Part shown: in pieces, positions 49,640-59,086 of the stretch | How the letters are laid out: each line of letters begins with the position of its first letter | Position numbering within the stretch: the first letter of the stretch is position 1 | NCBI GenBank assembly: GCA_965248255.1 | Contig: CBDFIW010000004.1 | Coordinates: 1,860,001-1,924,000 of the forward strand | Reading direction: 5' to 3' | DNA length: 64,000 nucleotides | Source: JAKZVK01 sp965248255 | Lineage (GTDB): Bacteria; Acidobacteriota; Terriglobia; Bryobacterales; UBA6623 | Program-made: the position numbers and the translations under genes | Notes under the pieces: model-generated | Seen by the model: only the letters and a program-made list of their open reading frames with translations | What the model was told of the DNA's origin: nothing | Database searches by the model: none

Positions 49640-51076
49640 ATGGATTTCAGGGACTTTGCGCGCATACAAAGTCGGCGGGACCTCTTTCGTTACTTCGGCG
49701 GCGGTCTGGAGACGATTGCACTGGCTCATCTGATGTCGCGGGAGGGGAGGGCGGCGTCAGGCGACGTGCCCGGGACGAACCCCTTGGCGCCCAAGCCGCC
49801 ACACTTCGCGCCGCGGGCGAAGAACGTCATCTTCCTGTTCATGGCCGGCGCGCCCAGCCAGATCGATCTCTACGATCCGAAACCGCGGCTCAAGAAGTGG
49901 CACGGCAAAGCGCTTCCTCCGTCGCTGACGAAGGACCTGAAGCTGGCCTTCATCAAGCCCAACGCCAAGGTGATGGCAAGCCCTCGCAAGTTTAAGAAGT
50001 ACGGCCAGAGCGGGTTGCAGTTCTCCGACTACATCCCACACATCGCCCAGCGGGCCGACGAGATCTGCATGATCCGCTCGATGCACACCGAAGCGTTCAA
50101 TCACCACCCGGGGCAGTCGTTGCTGATGACAGGCTCTCCGGTGCCGGGACGGCCCACGATGGGGTCGTGGCTGACGTACGGCTTGGGCAGCGAGTCGGAT
50201 GAGCTGCCGGCGTTTGTCGTGCTCTCCTCTGGGAAGGGCGCGAGCGGCGGAAGCAGTAACTGGTCGAGTGGCTTCCTGCCCTCGACCTACCAGGGGGTCG
50301 TCTTTGGCAGCAGCGGCGAGCCGATTCTCTATCTTTCGAATCCGCCCGGGGTGAACAGTAACACGCAACGCGCGCGTCTGGACGCCATACGCAAACTGAA
50401 CGAGCAGCGCTACCACGACACGGGCGACGTCGAAATCGCTTCGCGCATCCAGTCTTACGAGCTGGCTTTCCGCATGCAGAGCTCCGGGCCCGAGCTGCTG
50501 GACTTTTCGCAAGAATCGCCGAAGACGCTCGAGATGTACGGCGTAGGCAAAGAACCCACCGACCCCTATGGAACGAACTGTCTGCTGGCCCGACGCATGG
50601 TGGAGCGGGGTGTGCGGTACGTCATATTGGTGCACGCAAGTTGGGACGATCATGACGAGATTAACGAGAAACTCGCAAAGAACACCGGCATCACAGACCA
50701 GCCCGTCGGCGCTCTGATCAAGGATCTCAAGCAGCGTGACCTGCTCGATGAGACCCTGATCGTCTGGGCAGGAGAGTTCGGACGCACTCCCATGGGCGAG
50801 CTCGAGCGGGCCGATCAAGCATTCGGGCGCGACCACCATCCGAACTGCTTCACGATCTGGATGGCGGGCGGCGGCATCAAGGGCGGGCAGGTGATCGGCA
50901 AGACCGACGAGATCGGGTTGAACGTGGCCGAGGAGCCTATCCACATTCACGACCTGCAGGCGACGATTCTGAATCGCATGGGTCTGGAGCACACGAAATT
51001 GACCTACCGCTATCTGGGGCGAGATTTCCGGCTGACCGATGTGGGCGGCAACGTGATCCAAAAGGCGCTGGCGTGA
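49640..51076 (+). CDS. DUF1501 protein
   Basis: A 478-residue protein. The N-terminus, SRRDLFRYFGGGLETIALAH, resembles a degenerate twin-arginine signal. The body is DUF1501: NVIFLFMAGAPSQIDLYDPK, MIRSMHTEAFNHHPGQSLLM, VWAGEFGRTPMGE, GRDHHPNCFTIWMAGGGIKG, HDLQATILNRMGLEHTKLTY. The phosphatase/sulfatase-like fold suggests a hydrolase, but no activity is established. It begins 6 bases after the PSD1 gene and is almost certainly co-transcribed. The second DUF1501 gene of the window (40781-42187) is more divergent. Confidence 0.92.
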   Translation: MDFRDFARIQSRRDLFRYFGGGLETIALAHLMSREGRAASGDVPGTNPLAPKPPHFAPRAKNVIFLFMAGAPSQIDLYDPKPRLKKWHGKALPPSLTKDLKLAFIKPNAKVMASPRKFKKYGQSGLQFSDYIPHIAQRADEICMIRSMHTEAFNHHPGQSLLMTGSPVPGRPTMGSWLTYGLGSESDELPAFVVLSSGKGASGGSSNWSSGFLPSTYQGVVFGSSGEPILYLSNPPGVNSNTQRARLDAIRKLNEQRYHDTGDVEIASRIQSYELAFRMQSSGPELLDFSQESPKTLEMYGVGKEPTDPYGTNCLLARRMVERGVRYVILVHASWDDHDEINEKLAKNTGITDQPVGALIKDLKQRDLLDETLIVWAGEFGRTPMGELERADQAFGRDHHPNCFTIWMAGGGIKGGQVIGKTDEIGLNVAEEPIHIHDLQATILNRMGLEHTKLTYRYLGRDFRLTDVGGNVIQKALA

Positions 51077-51187
51077 ATAACCTTGGTGGCTCCCGACGTG
51101 TTGGCCCGCCAGTGTTGGCCCGCCAGCTTGTCCCCACTGGCCCACCATGCTACGCTCAGCTTTACGCTGGAGGGCGAGAATCGAGCC

Positions 51188-51484
51188 GTGGAAGCACTCG
51201 GGATGATTGAAACCAAGGGGCTCACCGGCGCTATCGAGGCGGCGGACGCCATGGTGAAGGCTGCCAAGGTGTTCCTCGAAGGCAAGGAGTACATCGGCGC
51301 GGGGTACGTGTTGGTCACCGTGCGCGGCGATGTAGGCGCGGTGAAAGCGGCCACCGACGCTGGGGCCGCCGCCGCGCGGCGAGTCGGCGAGCTGGTCGGC
51401 GTCCATGTTATCCCGCAGCCGCACGACGAGGCCGACGAAAGAATCCTGCCCAAGAACGCCTCCTCCGGCAAAGCGAAGAAGTAG
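51188..51484 (+). CDS. Bacterial microcompartment hexameric shell protein (BMC-H)
   Basis: A 98-residue BMC-domain protein: EALGMIETKGLTGAIEAADA, then VKAAKVFLEGKEYIGAGYVL, TVRGDVGAVKAATDAGAAAA and HVIPQPH. These proteins form the flat hexamers of microcompartment shells. The start is taken as GTG 51188, which gives the usual short N-terminus; the open frame extends to 51083 but those residues are not BMC-like and contain a tandem 14-base repeat (TGTTGGCCCGCCAG twice, 51103-51130). The aldehyde dehydrogenase gene follows by 12 bases. No pentamer or trimer shell gene is in the window. Confidence 0.93.
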   Translation: MEALGMIETKGLTGAIEAADAMVKAAKVFLEGKEYIGAGYVLVTVRGDVGAVKAATDAGAAAARRVGELVGVHVIPQPHDEADERILPKNASSGKAKK

Positions 51485-51496
51485 CTCGCTAAGCCG

Positions 51497-53350
51497 ATGC
51501 TCGAAGACAAAGACCTGCGCTCGGTCCAGGAAGTGCGATCGAAGGTCGCCCGCGCTCACGAAGCGTTCCTCCGTTACCGCAACTACAGCCAGGAGCAGGT
51601 CGATCAGGTCGTCGACCGCGTAGCCGAAGTCGCGCGGGCTAACAGCGAATCGCTGGCGCGCCTTGCCGTGGAAGAGACCGGCTACGGCAACGTCCACGAC
51701 AAGACGCTCAAGAACCTGCTCAACTGCGACATCCTTCATCGAGCGATCCGGTCGCTGAAAACCGTAGGGATCATCAGGGAGGATCCCGAGCAAGGGATTC
51801 TCGAAATCGCGGAGCCCGTTGGTGTGGTCGCGGCCATCCTGCCGACGACGAACCCCACCTCGACGGCGTTTTTCAAGACTCTGATCGCACTCAAGGGGCG
51901 TAACGCAATCGTCCTCAGTCCCCACCCGCGTGCGACCAAGTGCACCTGCGAGTCGGCCCGTCTGCTCGCCGAAGCCGCCGTTACGGCCGGTGCGCCCGAG
52001 GGCGTCGTCGAGTGTTTGGGCGAAGCGACGCTCCAAGGCACGAACGAGCTGATGCGGCACCGACTGACGGGCATGATCCTCTCGACCGGTGGGACAGGCA
52101 TCGTCCGTGCGGCCTATTCCAGCGGCAAGCCCGCTCTCGGTGTCGGCCCGGGCAACGTCGCGGTGCTGCTTGAAGCGTCGGCGGATGTTGACTCGGCGAT
52201 TGGCTCGGTCATCGACGGCAAGTCGTTCGACTACGGCACCGTTTGCTCGAGCGAGCAGTGTGTCATCGCCGAGGAATCGAGCCGAGAGGCCGTGATGGTG
52301 GCGCTCGACAAGCACGGCGCGCACGTGTGCGACCAGCCGCAGGCCGAGGCCCTGGCGAAGCTGCTCATCACGCCCGACTTTCGTGTCAACGCCGATTGTG
52401 TCGGGCAATCACCCCAGAGGATCGCCGAGATGGCCGGCTTCAGCGTTGGCCCCGAGGTGCGTGCTTTGGTGGTAGAACTGCACGGTGCCGGACGGGACCA
52501 TCCGCTCTCGGCGGAGAAACTCTCGCCCGTGCTGAGCGTCTATTTCGTGCAGGACTTCGCTGCGGCTTTGAAGGAGTCAGCCGCGATCCTCAACTTCGGC
52601 GGACGCGGCCACACGTGCGTCATCTATTCGAACGATGACGCGCGCATTCGCGAGTTCGCGCTGGCCATGCCGGCGTTCCGAGTGCTGGTGAACACGCCGG
52701 CGCCGCAAGGTTCGACCGGCATCACGACCAACGTGTTTCCCTCGATGACGCTCGGCTGCGGCGCCATGGCGGGCAACATTACGAGCGACAACGTCGGTCC
52801 GATGCACTTGATCAACATCAAGCGCGTCGCCTACCACGTGCGAGATGCCGACTCGGCTTTCGAAAGCGAAGAAGCCCGGAGTTTTCTCGCCGGCCGTCCC
52901 ACAGCGGCGGTTGCCGGCACGGCGAACTCTGGGCTTGGGAACGCAGGGCATTCAGAAATAGCGGCGAAGGTGGATCGTTACCTGGAGCAACGTGGTGTCA
53001 GCGCGGGCGTGGGCTCGGCAAGCTCCGCAGCGGCTACGCAGGCGGGCGCCGCCGTTCTCGCGAAGCCGGCGGCATCGGTCGTCGACCGCTTCCTGTCGTC
53101 ACGGCCCGGTTCGTCCACGTCCGCGCACGAATCGGCGCCGCGCACCTTCGCGTCGGGTTCGCCGGCACGGCCGACCGCCAACCCAGCCCCACCCGCGCCT
53201 CCGGTTGAAGTGGTTCCCTTTGTCTGCGAGGATGACGTTCGCCGCGCCATGGTGAAGCAATCGAAGATCTACGTCGACAAGAAGACCATCATCACGCCGG
53301 CGGCGCGCGATCTCGACTACGCAGTCAAGGTGCTCGTCCCAACCGAATGA
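51497..53350 (+). CDS. Microcompartment-type CoA-acylating aldehyde dehydrogenase
   Basis: A 617-residue enzyme of the EutE/PduP type, which turns an aldehyde and CoA into acyl-CoA with NAD. Catalytic Cys250 lies in SFDYGTVCSSEQCVI; PTTNPTSTAFFKTLIALKGR and STGGTGIVRAAYSSGKPALG mark the nucleotide site. Beyond about residue 480 is an extension absent from ordinary members: two similar amphipathic segments (IAAKVDRYLEQR, ASVVDRFLSSR) in a Ala/Pro/Ser-rich linker, then a conserved tail (CEDDVRRAMVKQSKIYVDKK, TIITPAARDL). The segments could be shell-targeting peptides. The ATG at 51497 lies 12 bases after the shell gene; its stop overlaps recJ by 4 bases. Confidence 0.92.
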   Translation: MLEDKDLRSVQEVRSKVARAHEAFLRYRNYSQEQVDQVVDRVAEVARANSESLARLAVEETGYGNVHDKTLKNLLNCDILHRAIRSLKTVGIIREDPEQGILEIAEPVGVVAAILPTTNPTSTAFFKTLIALKGRNAIVLSPHPRATKCTCESARLLAEAAVTAGAPEGVVECLGEATLQGTNELMRHRLTGMILSTGGTGIVRAAYSSGKPALGVGPGNVAVLLEASADVDSAIGSVIDGKSFDYGTVCSSEQCVIAEESSREAVMVALDKHGAHVCDQPQAEALAKLLITPDFRVNADCVGQSPQRIAEMAGFSVGPEVRALVVELHGAGRDHPLSAEKLSPVLSVYFVQDFAAALKESAAILNFGGRGHTCVIYSNDDARIREFALAMPAFRVLVNTPAPQGSTGITTNVFPSMTLGCGAMAGNITSDNVGPMHLINIKRVAYHVRDADSAFESEEARSFLAGRPTAAVAGTANSGLGNAGHSEIAAKVDRYLEQRGVSAGVGSASSAAATQAGAAVLAKPAASVVDRFLSSRPGSSTSAHESAPRTFASGSPARPTANPAPPAPPVEVVPFVCEDDVRRAMVKQSKIYVDKKTIITPAARDLDYAVKVLVPTE

Positions 53351-55128
53351 GCTCGCCGGCCGCTTCGTCCACGGCGCAACGCCGCGAGCCGTCTCCTCTT
53401 CCGAAACGCTGGGTCTATCGCGACTACGACCCGCAAGTTGCCGCGCGGCTCGAAACGGAGGTGCGCCTGCCACGCTTGCTTGCCGTGCTGCTGGCGCAGC
53501 GCAAGATCACCGAGCCGGAACAGGCGGTGCAGTTCCTCTCACCCGACCTCTCGCAACTCCACGATCCCTTCCGCATGCTCGGCATGCGCGCCGCGGTCGA
53601 GCGCCTTCGCCGCGCGATCACGAGCCGCGAACGCATCCTCATCTACGGCGACTACGACGTCGACGGAACGGTCTCGGTCGTCTTGCTGAAGACACTCATC
53701 AGTCTGGCCGGCGGCCAAGCCGATTTCCACGTGCCGCATCGGGTGCGCGAGGGCTACGGCATGCGGCGGGAAGTCATCGAGCGGGCGGCAGCCGACGGCG
53801 TCGAACTCGTGATCACCGCCGACAACGGCATTCGGGAAACGGAGGTGATCGACCGGGCGCGAGAGCTGGGCCTCGACGCCATCGTCACCGACCACCACTT
53901 GCCGAGCGCCGGCGTTCCGCAAGCCGCGGCCGTGCTCAATCCCAATCAGCCCGGCTGCGAGTATCCTGACAAAAACCTCTGCGGTGCGGGCGTTGTCTTG
54001 AAGTTCGCGCAGGCGCTTTTGACCCACCTCGACTGGCCGCCGGCCAAGCGCGACCGTGTGCTGCGCTCGATGCTCAAGATGGTGGCCATTGCCACGGTCG
54101 CCGACCTCGTGCCGCTGACGGGAGAGAACCGCGTCTTCACGAAGCTCGGCCTCGAAGGCCTGCGGCAGCCGAAGAGTCCCGGCCTGCGAACCTTGATCGG
54201 CGTTTCCGGCCTGGTCGTGAGCCGAGGGCTAACAGCAGGCGACGTCGGGTTTCGTCTCGCTCCCCGGCTGAACGCCGCGGGCCGCATGGACGACGCTCGC
54301 GCCGTCATCGACCTCTTCAGCTCGACCGACTCGGCGGAGGTGTCCGGCCTTGCGGAGAAACTAGATCGCCTCAACAGCGAGCGCCAACGCGTTGAGGACG
54401 CAATTGTCAACGACATCCTGGAGCGTCTGGAGGATCTGCCGGCTCCCGAAGAGTCGCCGATGATCGTTGCTGAAGGAGAGGGCTGGCACCAGGGAGTCGT
54501 CGGCATCGTGGCCAGCCGGGTGATCGAGAGGTTTCATCGGCCGACGCTGGTGCTGAGTTGCGATACCGAGACCGGGAAGGCTACAGGTTCGGGCCGCAGC
54601 ATCCAGGGGTTTCATCTGCTCGAGGCGCTCGAATCCTGCGCGGAGGTTTTTGACCGGTTCGGCGGCCACCGCCAAGCGGCCGGGTGTACGCTGCCCGTCG
54701 AGCGCATCCCTGAGCTGCGCCGCCGCTTGAACGAACACGCTCGGAGTGTCCTCAGCCCCGAAGACTTCATCCCGTCGCTGCGGCTTGACGCCAAGCTGCC
54801 GTTCGCCGAGATCAACCACCGCACGATGGAGCAGCTTGCACGCCTCGCCCCGCACGGCATCGGTAATCCGCAGCCTGCTTTTTCGACCGTGGGGGTGGAG
54901 CTCGCCGCGCACCCGCGAGTTCTCAAGGAAAAGCACATCAAGCTGCAACTCCGGCACGGCGGCGTAACGATTCTCGCCGTCGGTTGGCGCCTGGCCGAAC
55001 GGGCGCGTAACTTGGCTCGCGGCTCAACGATCGACGCCGCCTACACCATCGACGCCGACCACTTCAACGGCGGCTGGGAGTTGACGCTGAAGGATTTCCG
55101 GGATGCCTCTGACAAGGCCGCGAACTGA
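53347..55128 (+). CDS. recJ: Single-stranded-DNA-specific exonuclease RecJ
   Basis: A 593-residue RecJ. The DHH phosphoesterase motifs are GDYDVDG (near residue 100), ADNGIRE and VTDHH (near 180). The DHHA1-type region shows EGWHQGVVGIVASRVIERFH and SGRSIQGFHLLEAL, with FGGHRQAAGCTL. RecJ degrades single-stranded DNA 5' to 3' in recombinational and base-excision repair. The start ATG overlaps the aldehyde dehydrogenase stop (ATGA at 53347-53350), so translation is coupled. Grouping with microcompartment genes is probably positional. Confidence 0.95.
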   Translation: MSSPAASSTAQRREPSPLPKRWVYRDYDPQVAARLETEVRLPRLLAVLLAQRKITEPEQAVQFLSPDLSQLHDPFRMLGMRAAVERLRRAITSRERILIYGDYDVDGTVSVVLLKTLISLAGGQADFHVPHRVREGYGMRREVIERAAADGVELVITADNGIRETEVIDRARELGLDAIVTDHHLPSAGVPQAAAVLNPNQPGCEYPDKNLCGAGVVLKFAQALLTHLDWPPAKRDRVLRSMLKMVAIATVADLVPLTGENRVFTKLGLEGLRQPKSPGLRTLIGVSGLVVSRGLTAGDVGFRLAPRLNAAGRMDDARAVIDLFSSTDSAEVSGLAEKLDRLNSERQRVEDAIVNDILERLEDLPAPEESPMIVAEGEGWHQGVVGIVASRVIERFHRPTLVLSCDTETGKATGSGRSIQGFHLLEALESCAEVFDRFGGHRQAAGCTLPVERIPELRRRLNEHARSVLSPEDFIPSLRLDAKLPFAEINHRTMEQLARLAPHGIGNPQPAFSTVGVELAAHPRVLKEKHIKLQLRHGGVTILAVGWRLAERARNLARGSTIDAAYTIDADHFNGGWELTLKDFRDASDKAAN

Positions 55129-55376
55129 CTTCTGCAGGACCTGCCACCGGGGGCTTATGGGCCTTCCGGGCCAGATAGGCAAAGAACAGCCGACAATGGG
55201 AACTAACGGCATAGCGATTACTTGCAAGCGCACGCACGGCACCATCGCTTGCATCGCCCAATTAGGGATCGATCCCACTGAGGGCTTAGCTCCCCAATCG
55301 TTGAACGTCGGGAAGTAGTGTTTCAGCCCGGGCACCGAGAAACGCATCGTAGTCGCCCTCCTCAAGCACGTCATAA

Positions 55377-56957
55377 TCAAATGCCATGGCTGACGAGTCG
55401 ACGGCGAATCTCCTCCTCACCGAGACTGCTCGCATCAATCCGCTGCCGTAGATATTCGATCGGCGATTTAGCCGCGATGTTTCGATTAGTCTTCCAGGTG
55501 ACTAGGGCGCAGTTCAACGCCCTGAAGATCTTGCCACTGCCTTCACCTGCACTCTGAAGTATCTTTACGGGGAAAATGTGGCGGTACTCCCTTGAGCGTA
55601 GGTTCTCACGGGTCGCTGGACTACCGTCAGCCAGATCGAGGCCACCTCCCCGGAGGGAGATCAGCAGTACCGCTCGACCGAGCCGATCTCTCTTCTTGGG
55701 CCAAGCAGCTGACAGAAGGTCCTCGAGCTGAGGAAGAGGATACATCTCGTCGTTAAAGATCGGCGGGGCGCCCTGGTCCCGATCTTCGAGCATCACAGCG
55801 AGAAGTCTGTAATCGGCAAAGATGCGGCTATTAGTGCTCAATTCGTAGCGCTCAGTTAGGAAGGCACGCCACATAAATTTGCGGAGGATGCGACGCGCCT
55901 CCCCTTCGGCATCGAGACCGTCAGGTGCGTGAGCCCAAAGTGCCACAAGCAACGGGACCGCTGGATCGGAGGGAGGGCGCGCAGAGTCGAACACGTGCTC
56001 CTCCTCAAGAAAGCGCGCGGTCCGCTGCGCTCCGACCACGAGCTTGTCCCAACCATCAATTAGTCCCTCGGCGAAGTCGTTGCCCAGCATCACACTCTTG
56101 CTGGGTTCGTGATTCTGGATCAGGGCACCCGCGTTCAGGATGACCTGGGATGGGTCCGCGAACAGCTCGAGAGTCGGAGCCTCCTTCCGCAGTTCGTCAA
56201 CGAGTTCGTGCAGTGAGAACCCGGTACCCGCTTCAACCTGCGCCACCACGATGTCATAGGTGCTCAAGAGCTGAGCCGAGGTATTCATCTTTACGAACAC
56301 GTCGAGAGCTGTCTCCCTCGGAGTACTGTTCGACAGGGAGAGGAACGGGAGATTGAACCGCGCGAAGAGAGTGCGAAGTTCAGTCCCCAATGAGATCAGC
56401 TGAATTAGTTCCTCGGTGTCATCCTGCGACGCCACGCGTGCCCACTTCTTGAACTCCTCCTCCCCTGTAGAGTCTGGACGCAGCAGCGCCGCGGGGATGA
56501 GTCCGCGCTTCCAGACATTAGCTGGATCATTGACCCAGACCGGATAGAGCTTCCCGTTCTTTTCCCAACGAGCTTGAGACATCGCTCGGGGTGGGCCAGA
56601 GAACTCGTCCTCCTCTTGGTCCTCAGACGTTACCTGTACGAAATACGTGCGGTCGGGATAGTTATTGGTTAGGCTGCGCCACAGAGCAGTTAGACGCTGT
56701 TGGCCATCGAGGAGGTGCTCCGCGATTCGATCACCCTCCTCAGGAGCGCCGGCCATAGTTCGAGAGACGAAAGGTTCCTCATCACCCACCTCAAGCACGA
56801 GAAGCGCGCCGGCTGGAAGCTCTCGGAGGACCGTATCGAGGAGCCCAGCGACGTTTAGGTGGGTCCAAGCCTCGAACCGCTGAAAGCGCGGCAGCGTTAT
56901 TTGGCGGGTTCGAATGCGCGTGAACCAGTCGGTCAGCGATCGATTCCTGGCCTCCAT
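55377..56957 (-). CDS. DUF262 (GmrSD-like) protein with C-terminal frameshift
   Basis: A 526-residue protein with the DUF262 nuclease-like N-domain (ITLPRFQRFEAW and LLDGQQRLTALW, where DGQQR is the ParB-like motif). The C-terminal part resembles DUF1524/HNH (REYRHIFP, ALVTWKTNRNIAAKSPIEYL), where the first histidine of the usual HHIFP is Arg. Such proteins act in modification-dependent restriction and phage defence, though no partner is near. The ATG at 56957 is preferred (GGAGG 6 bases upstream) over a GTG at 57080. An extra T near 55376-55380 seems to end the frame early; reading on gives DYDVLEEGDYDAFLGARAET to a stop at 55286. Confidence 0.8.
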   Translation of the reverse strand: MEARNRSLTDWFTRIRTRQITLPRFQRFEAWTHLNVAGLLDTVLRELPAGALLVLEVGDEEPFVSRTMAGAPEEGDRIAEHLLDGQQRLTALWRSLTNNYPDRTYFVQVTSEDQEEDEFSGPPRAMSQARWEKNGKLYPVWVNDPANVWKRGLIPAALLRPDSTGEEEFKKWARVASQDDTEELIQLISLGTELRTLFARFNLPFLSLSNSTPRETALDVFVKMNTSAQLLSTYDIVVAQVEAGTGFSLHELVDELRKEAPTLELFADPSQVILNAGALIQNHEPSKSVMLGNDFAEGLIDGWDKLVVGAQRTARFLEEEHVFDSARPPSDPAVPLLVALWAHAPDGLDAEGEARRILRKFMWRAFLTERYELSTNSRIFADYRLLAVMLEDRDQGAPPIFNDEMYPLPQLEDLLSAAWPKKRDRLGRAVLLISLRGGGLDLADGSPATRENLRSREYRHIFPVKILQSAGEGSGKIFRALNCALVTWKTNRNIAAKSPIEYLRQRIDASSLGEEEIRRRLVSHGI

Positions 56958-57205
56958 CACTGCCCTCCGTGCCCCAGGACGTCCTTGTGTCTTGGCAGGT
57001 CGTGGTTCCGATGTTGTAACCTTGCTCCAGAACGATCTGCGCTGAACATATTCACGACCCCTATCCTCCGAAATACTCACACTTCCAACGGCAATACGCT
57101 AATTATCCCAGATAGTTCCCCCTAACGGGTAGCGTTTACCGATCGACCCCCCAACCACGAGGAGGGTTGCGGCGTACGGCTGGGTCGGCGTTCCTCGTGT
57201 TCTTG

Positions 57206-58539
57206 CTATCGCGTTTCGCCGGTCGCAACCAGTTCGCCTTGCTCATTCGTCCACACCGGGCCGGACTCGGTGAGCTTCCAGATGCGCTCGAAGTCGGGGT
57301 CGCCCTCGGCGTCCCAGGTGTCGGTGACGACGCGTGAGCGGTAGCCGTCGCCGGAGCCGGGGATGTGGTTCTGCAAGTATCGAGTCGAGAACTGGGCCAT
57401 CGAGCCGGCGGCTCGCGGGCGTATTTTTCGAGCTTGCGCCGGTCGATCGTCACGCCGAGGCCCGGCCCCTTCGGCACTTCGACGCTGCTGCCGATCACCG
57501 GCATCGTCTCCACGGTCACGTCGTCCTTCCACAAATGGTACAGGTTGACGTGGTCGAGCGTGGCCATCTTGAAGGCCGCCGCCTCGTGCGCCAGGAACGC
57601 CTGGTTGATGGTCCCGCCGGCCTGCTGCAACATGAACGGGACGTTGTTCAACTCCGCCAGCCCCGCGACCGTGTTCACACGGCCAATCGGCATGTGACCT
57701 GTCATCAGCCCGTCCACCAGCTTACGCATCATGAAATCGACCGGCCCGTGGTGGATCAGGATCGGCAGTGAGATCTTTTCCCGCAGCACGCGGTAACCCT
57801 CATAGTCCGGCGGCGGATAGCCGCGGATCGGGTCCTCCAAGCGTCCCGCGATCGTGAACTTCTCAAGCTCTTTGAGCACCGGCAGCGTGGAGTTGAGGTT
57901 AGAATCCCCGTTGAAGTCGTAGTGGATCTTGAACCCCGGCGGCGCGACCCTCTGCATCGCTTCGGTTTGATCGATCACGTTCTGCATCGTGTCGACGTGG
58001 TACTTCATCCAGTGGTAGCCGCGTTTGGCAACGCTGACCACTTCGTCGGCCATGGCCTTGGGAGTTTGCGACACCGTCCACGCCGAGACGGGAACCCATG
58101 AGCGCACTTGCGGCCCGATCAGCTTCCACGTCGGGATGCCGAGGTGCTTCCCCATCAGGTCGTAGACCGCCATGTTGATGGGCAGGTTCACGGGATCGTT
58201 GACCCAATCGAACGGGCTGGTCCCGATGTACTTGTCGTACCTGCCCTGCTCGGGTTTCGGGCCCCAGCTCTCGCCATAACCCTCGAGGCCGGTATTTGTC
58301 TTGAGGATGAAGATAGTGCGGAGCTGGTTGCCCGTGCCGTTGTAGCGGAACAGTGCCGTCGCGTTGTAGTCGTGGAACGGCGGGAGGATCTCGTGGACTT
58401 CGATCTCGGTGATCTTCAACGAGTGCTTTTTCGCAGGACGCTCAGCCGCTTGCAACGTGTTTGTCTTTCGGCCGGTTGCCAACGCCCCAGTGGCAACTGC
58501 AACTCCCGCCAACAATCTACGTCGATTGAGTGTTTTCAT
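57206..58539 (-). pseudogene. Tat-exported enolase-superfamily protein with C-terminal frameshift
   Basis: ATG 58539, with GGAGGG 5 bases upstream, opens a twin-arginine signal (NRRRLLAGVAVATGALATG). The enolase fold follows: KITEIEVHEILPP capping domain and barrel motifs WMKYHVD, IHYDFNGDSN, GRLEDPI and MATLDHVNLYH. The normal glutamate after the third strand appears as LIHHGP, so it may bind metal differently. After KLEKYAREPPA (near 57405) the frame is wrong; the neighbouring frame continues GSMAQFSTRYLQNHIPGSGD to WKLTESGPVWTNEQGELVAT and stops at 57206. One indel therefore changes the last 70 residues. The longer wrong-frame ORF ends at 57136. Substrate unknown. Confidence 0.8.
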
Positions 58540-58891
58540 GATCCCTCCGCAGCCGGTCCACTGCGATTGTAAGCGAAGACGCACCGGTATCGGGTAGGTA
58601 GCGTCTCAGTCGGGCACGACGAGCGATCTGGACGCTCCAAGCCTGATCCGGTGCTCTTGCCGCTGACGGGGCTGAGGGTCGCAAACGAACGGCGTTTGCC
58701 CCGAGCGGCATTCGCCGAGGGGGCCTGTCGCGCCTTGGCGTAGCGCGTCGTCATCCGGTGGGGTGGCCCGTTATCTTGCCGAAGGCGGCTGCCTGTCCGC
58801 TACCACGCGTTCATCGGCTCAATCTTGAAGCCGGCGAGCCGAACGAGCAGGCATATACTCATGGGAAAATATATGCGCTACAGTACAGATC
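58540..58891. other. Divergent intergenic region upstream of vapB
   Basis: About 350 bases without a supported gene between the enolase-type gene and vapB. The only clear structure is the palindrome at 58851-58876 next to vapB. Confidence 0.45.
58851..58876. promoter_or_regulatory. Palindrome, probable VapBC operator
   Basis: GCATATA (58851-58857) and TATATGC (58870-58876) are perfect inverted arms with a 12-base spacer, ending 16 bases before the vapB ATG. AT-rich inverted repeats here are usual binding sites for ribbon-helix-helix antitoxins that autoregulate. Confidence 0.55.
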
Positions 58892-59086
58892 ATGCGAACG
58901 ACACTTAACCTTGATGATGCAGCTCTGGCCGCCGCCATGAGGTATTCGAAGAGCAAGACCAAGACGGAAGTTATCAATCAGGCGTTGCGGCAGTTTGCCC
59001 GGACGAAGCGGCGCAAAGGCCTCCTGGACCTGCGCGGAAAAGTTCGTTGGCAGGGGAACTTAGACGCTCTCCGAAAGCGCAAGTGA
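58892..59086 (+). CDS. vapB: VapB-type antitoxin
   Basis: A 64-residue ribbon-helix-helix protein: MRTTLNLDDAALAAAMRYSK, TEVINQALRQFAR, and a basic toxin-binding tail (LLDLRGKVRWQGNLDALRKR), the typical VapB end. It neutralises VapC and represses its own promoter. Its stop overlaps the vapC start by 4 bases (GTGA). Confidence 0.92.
   Translation: MRTTLNLDDAALAAAMRYSKSKTKTEVINQALRQFARTKRRKGLLDLRGKVRWQGNLDALRKRK

Noticed and set aside
49757..52408. An 883-codon minus-strand frame crossing DUF1501, BMC and aldehyde dehydrogenase genes
   Set aside because: It overlaps three strongly supported plus-strand genes and shows no family similarity.
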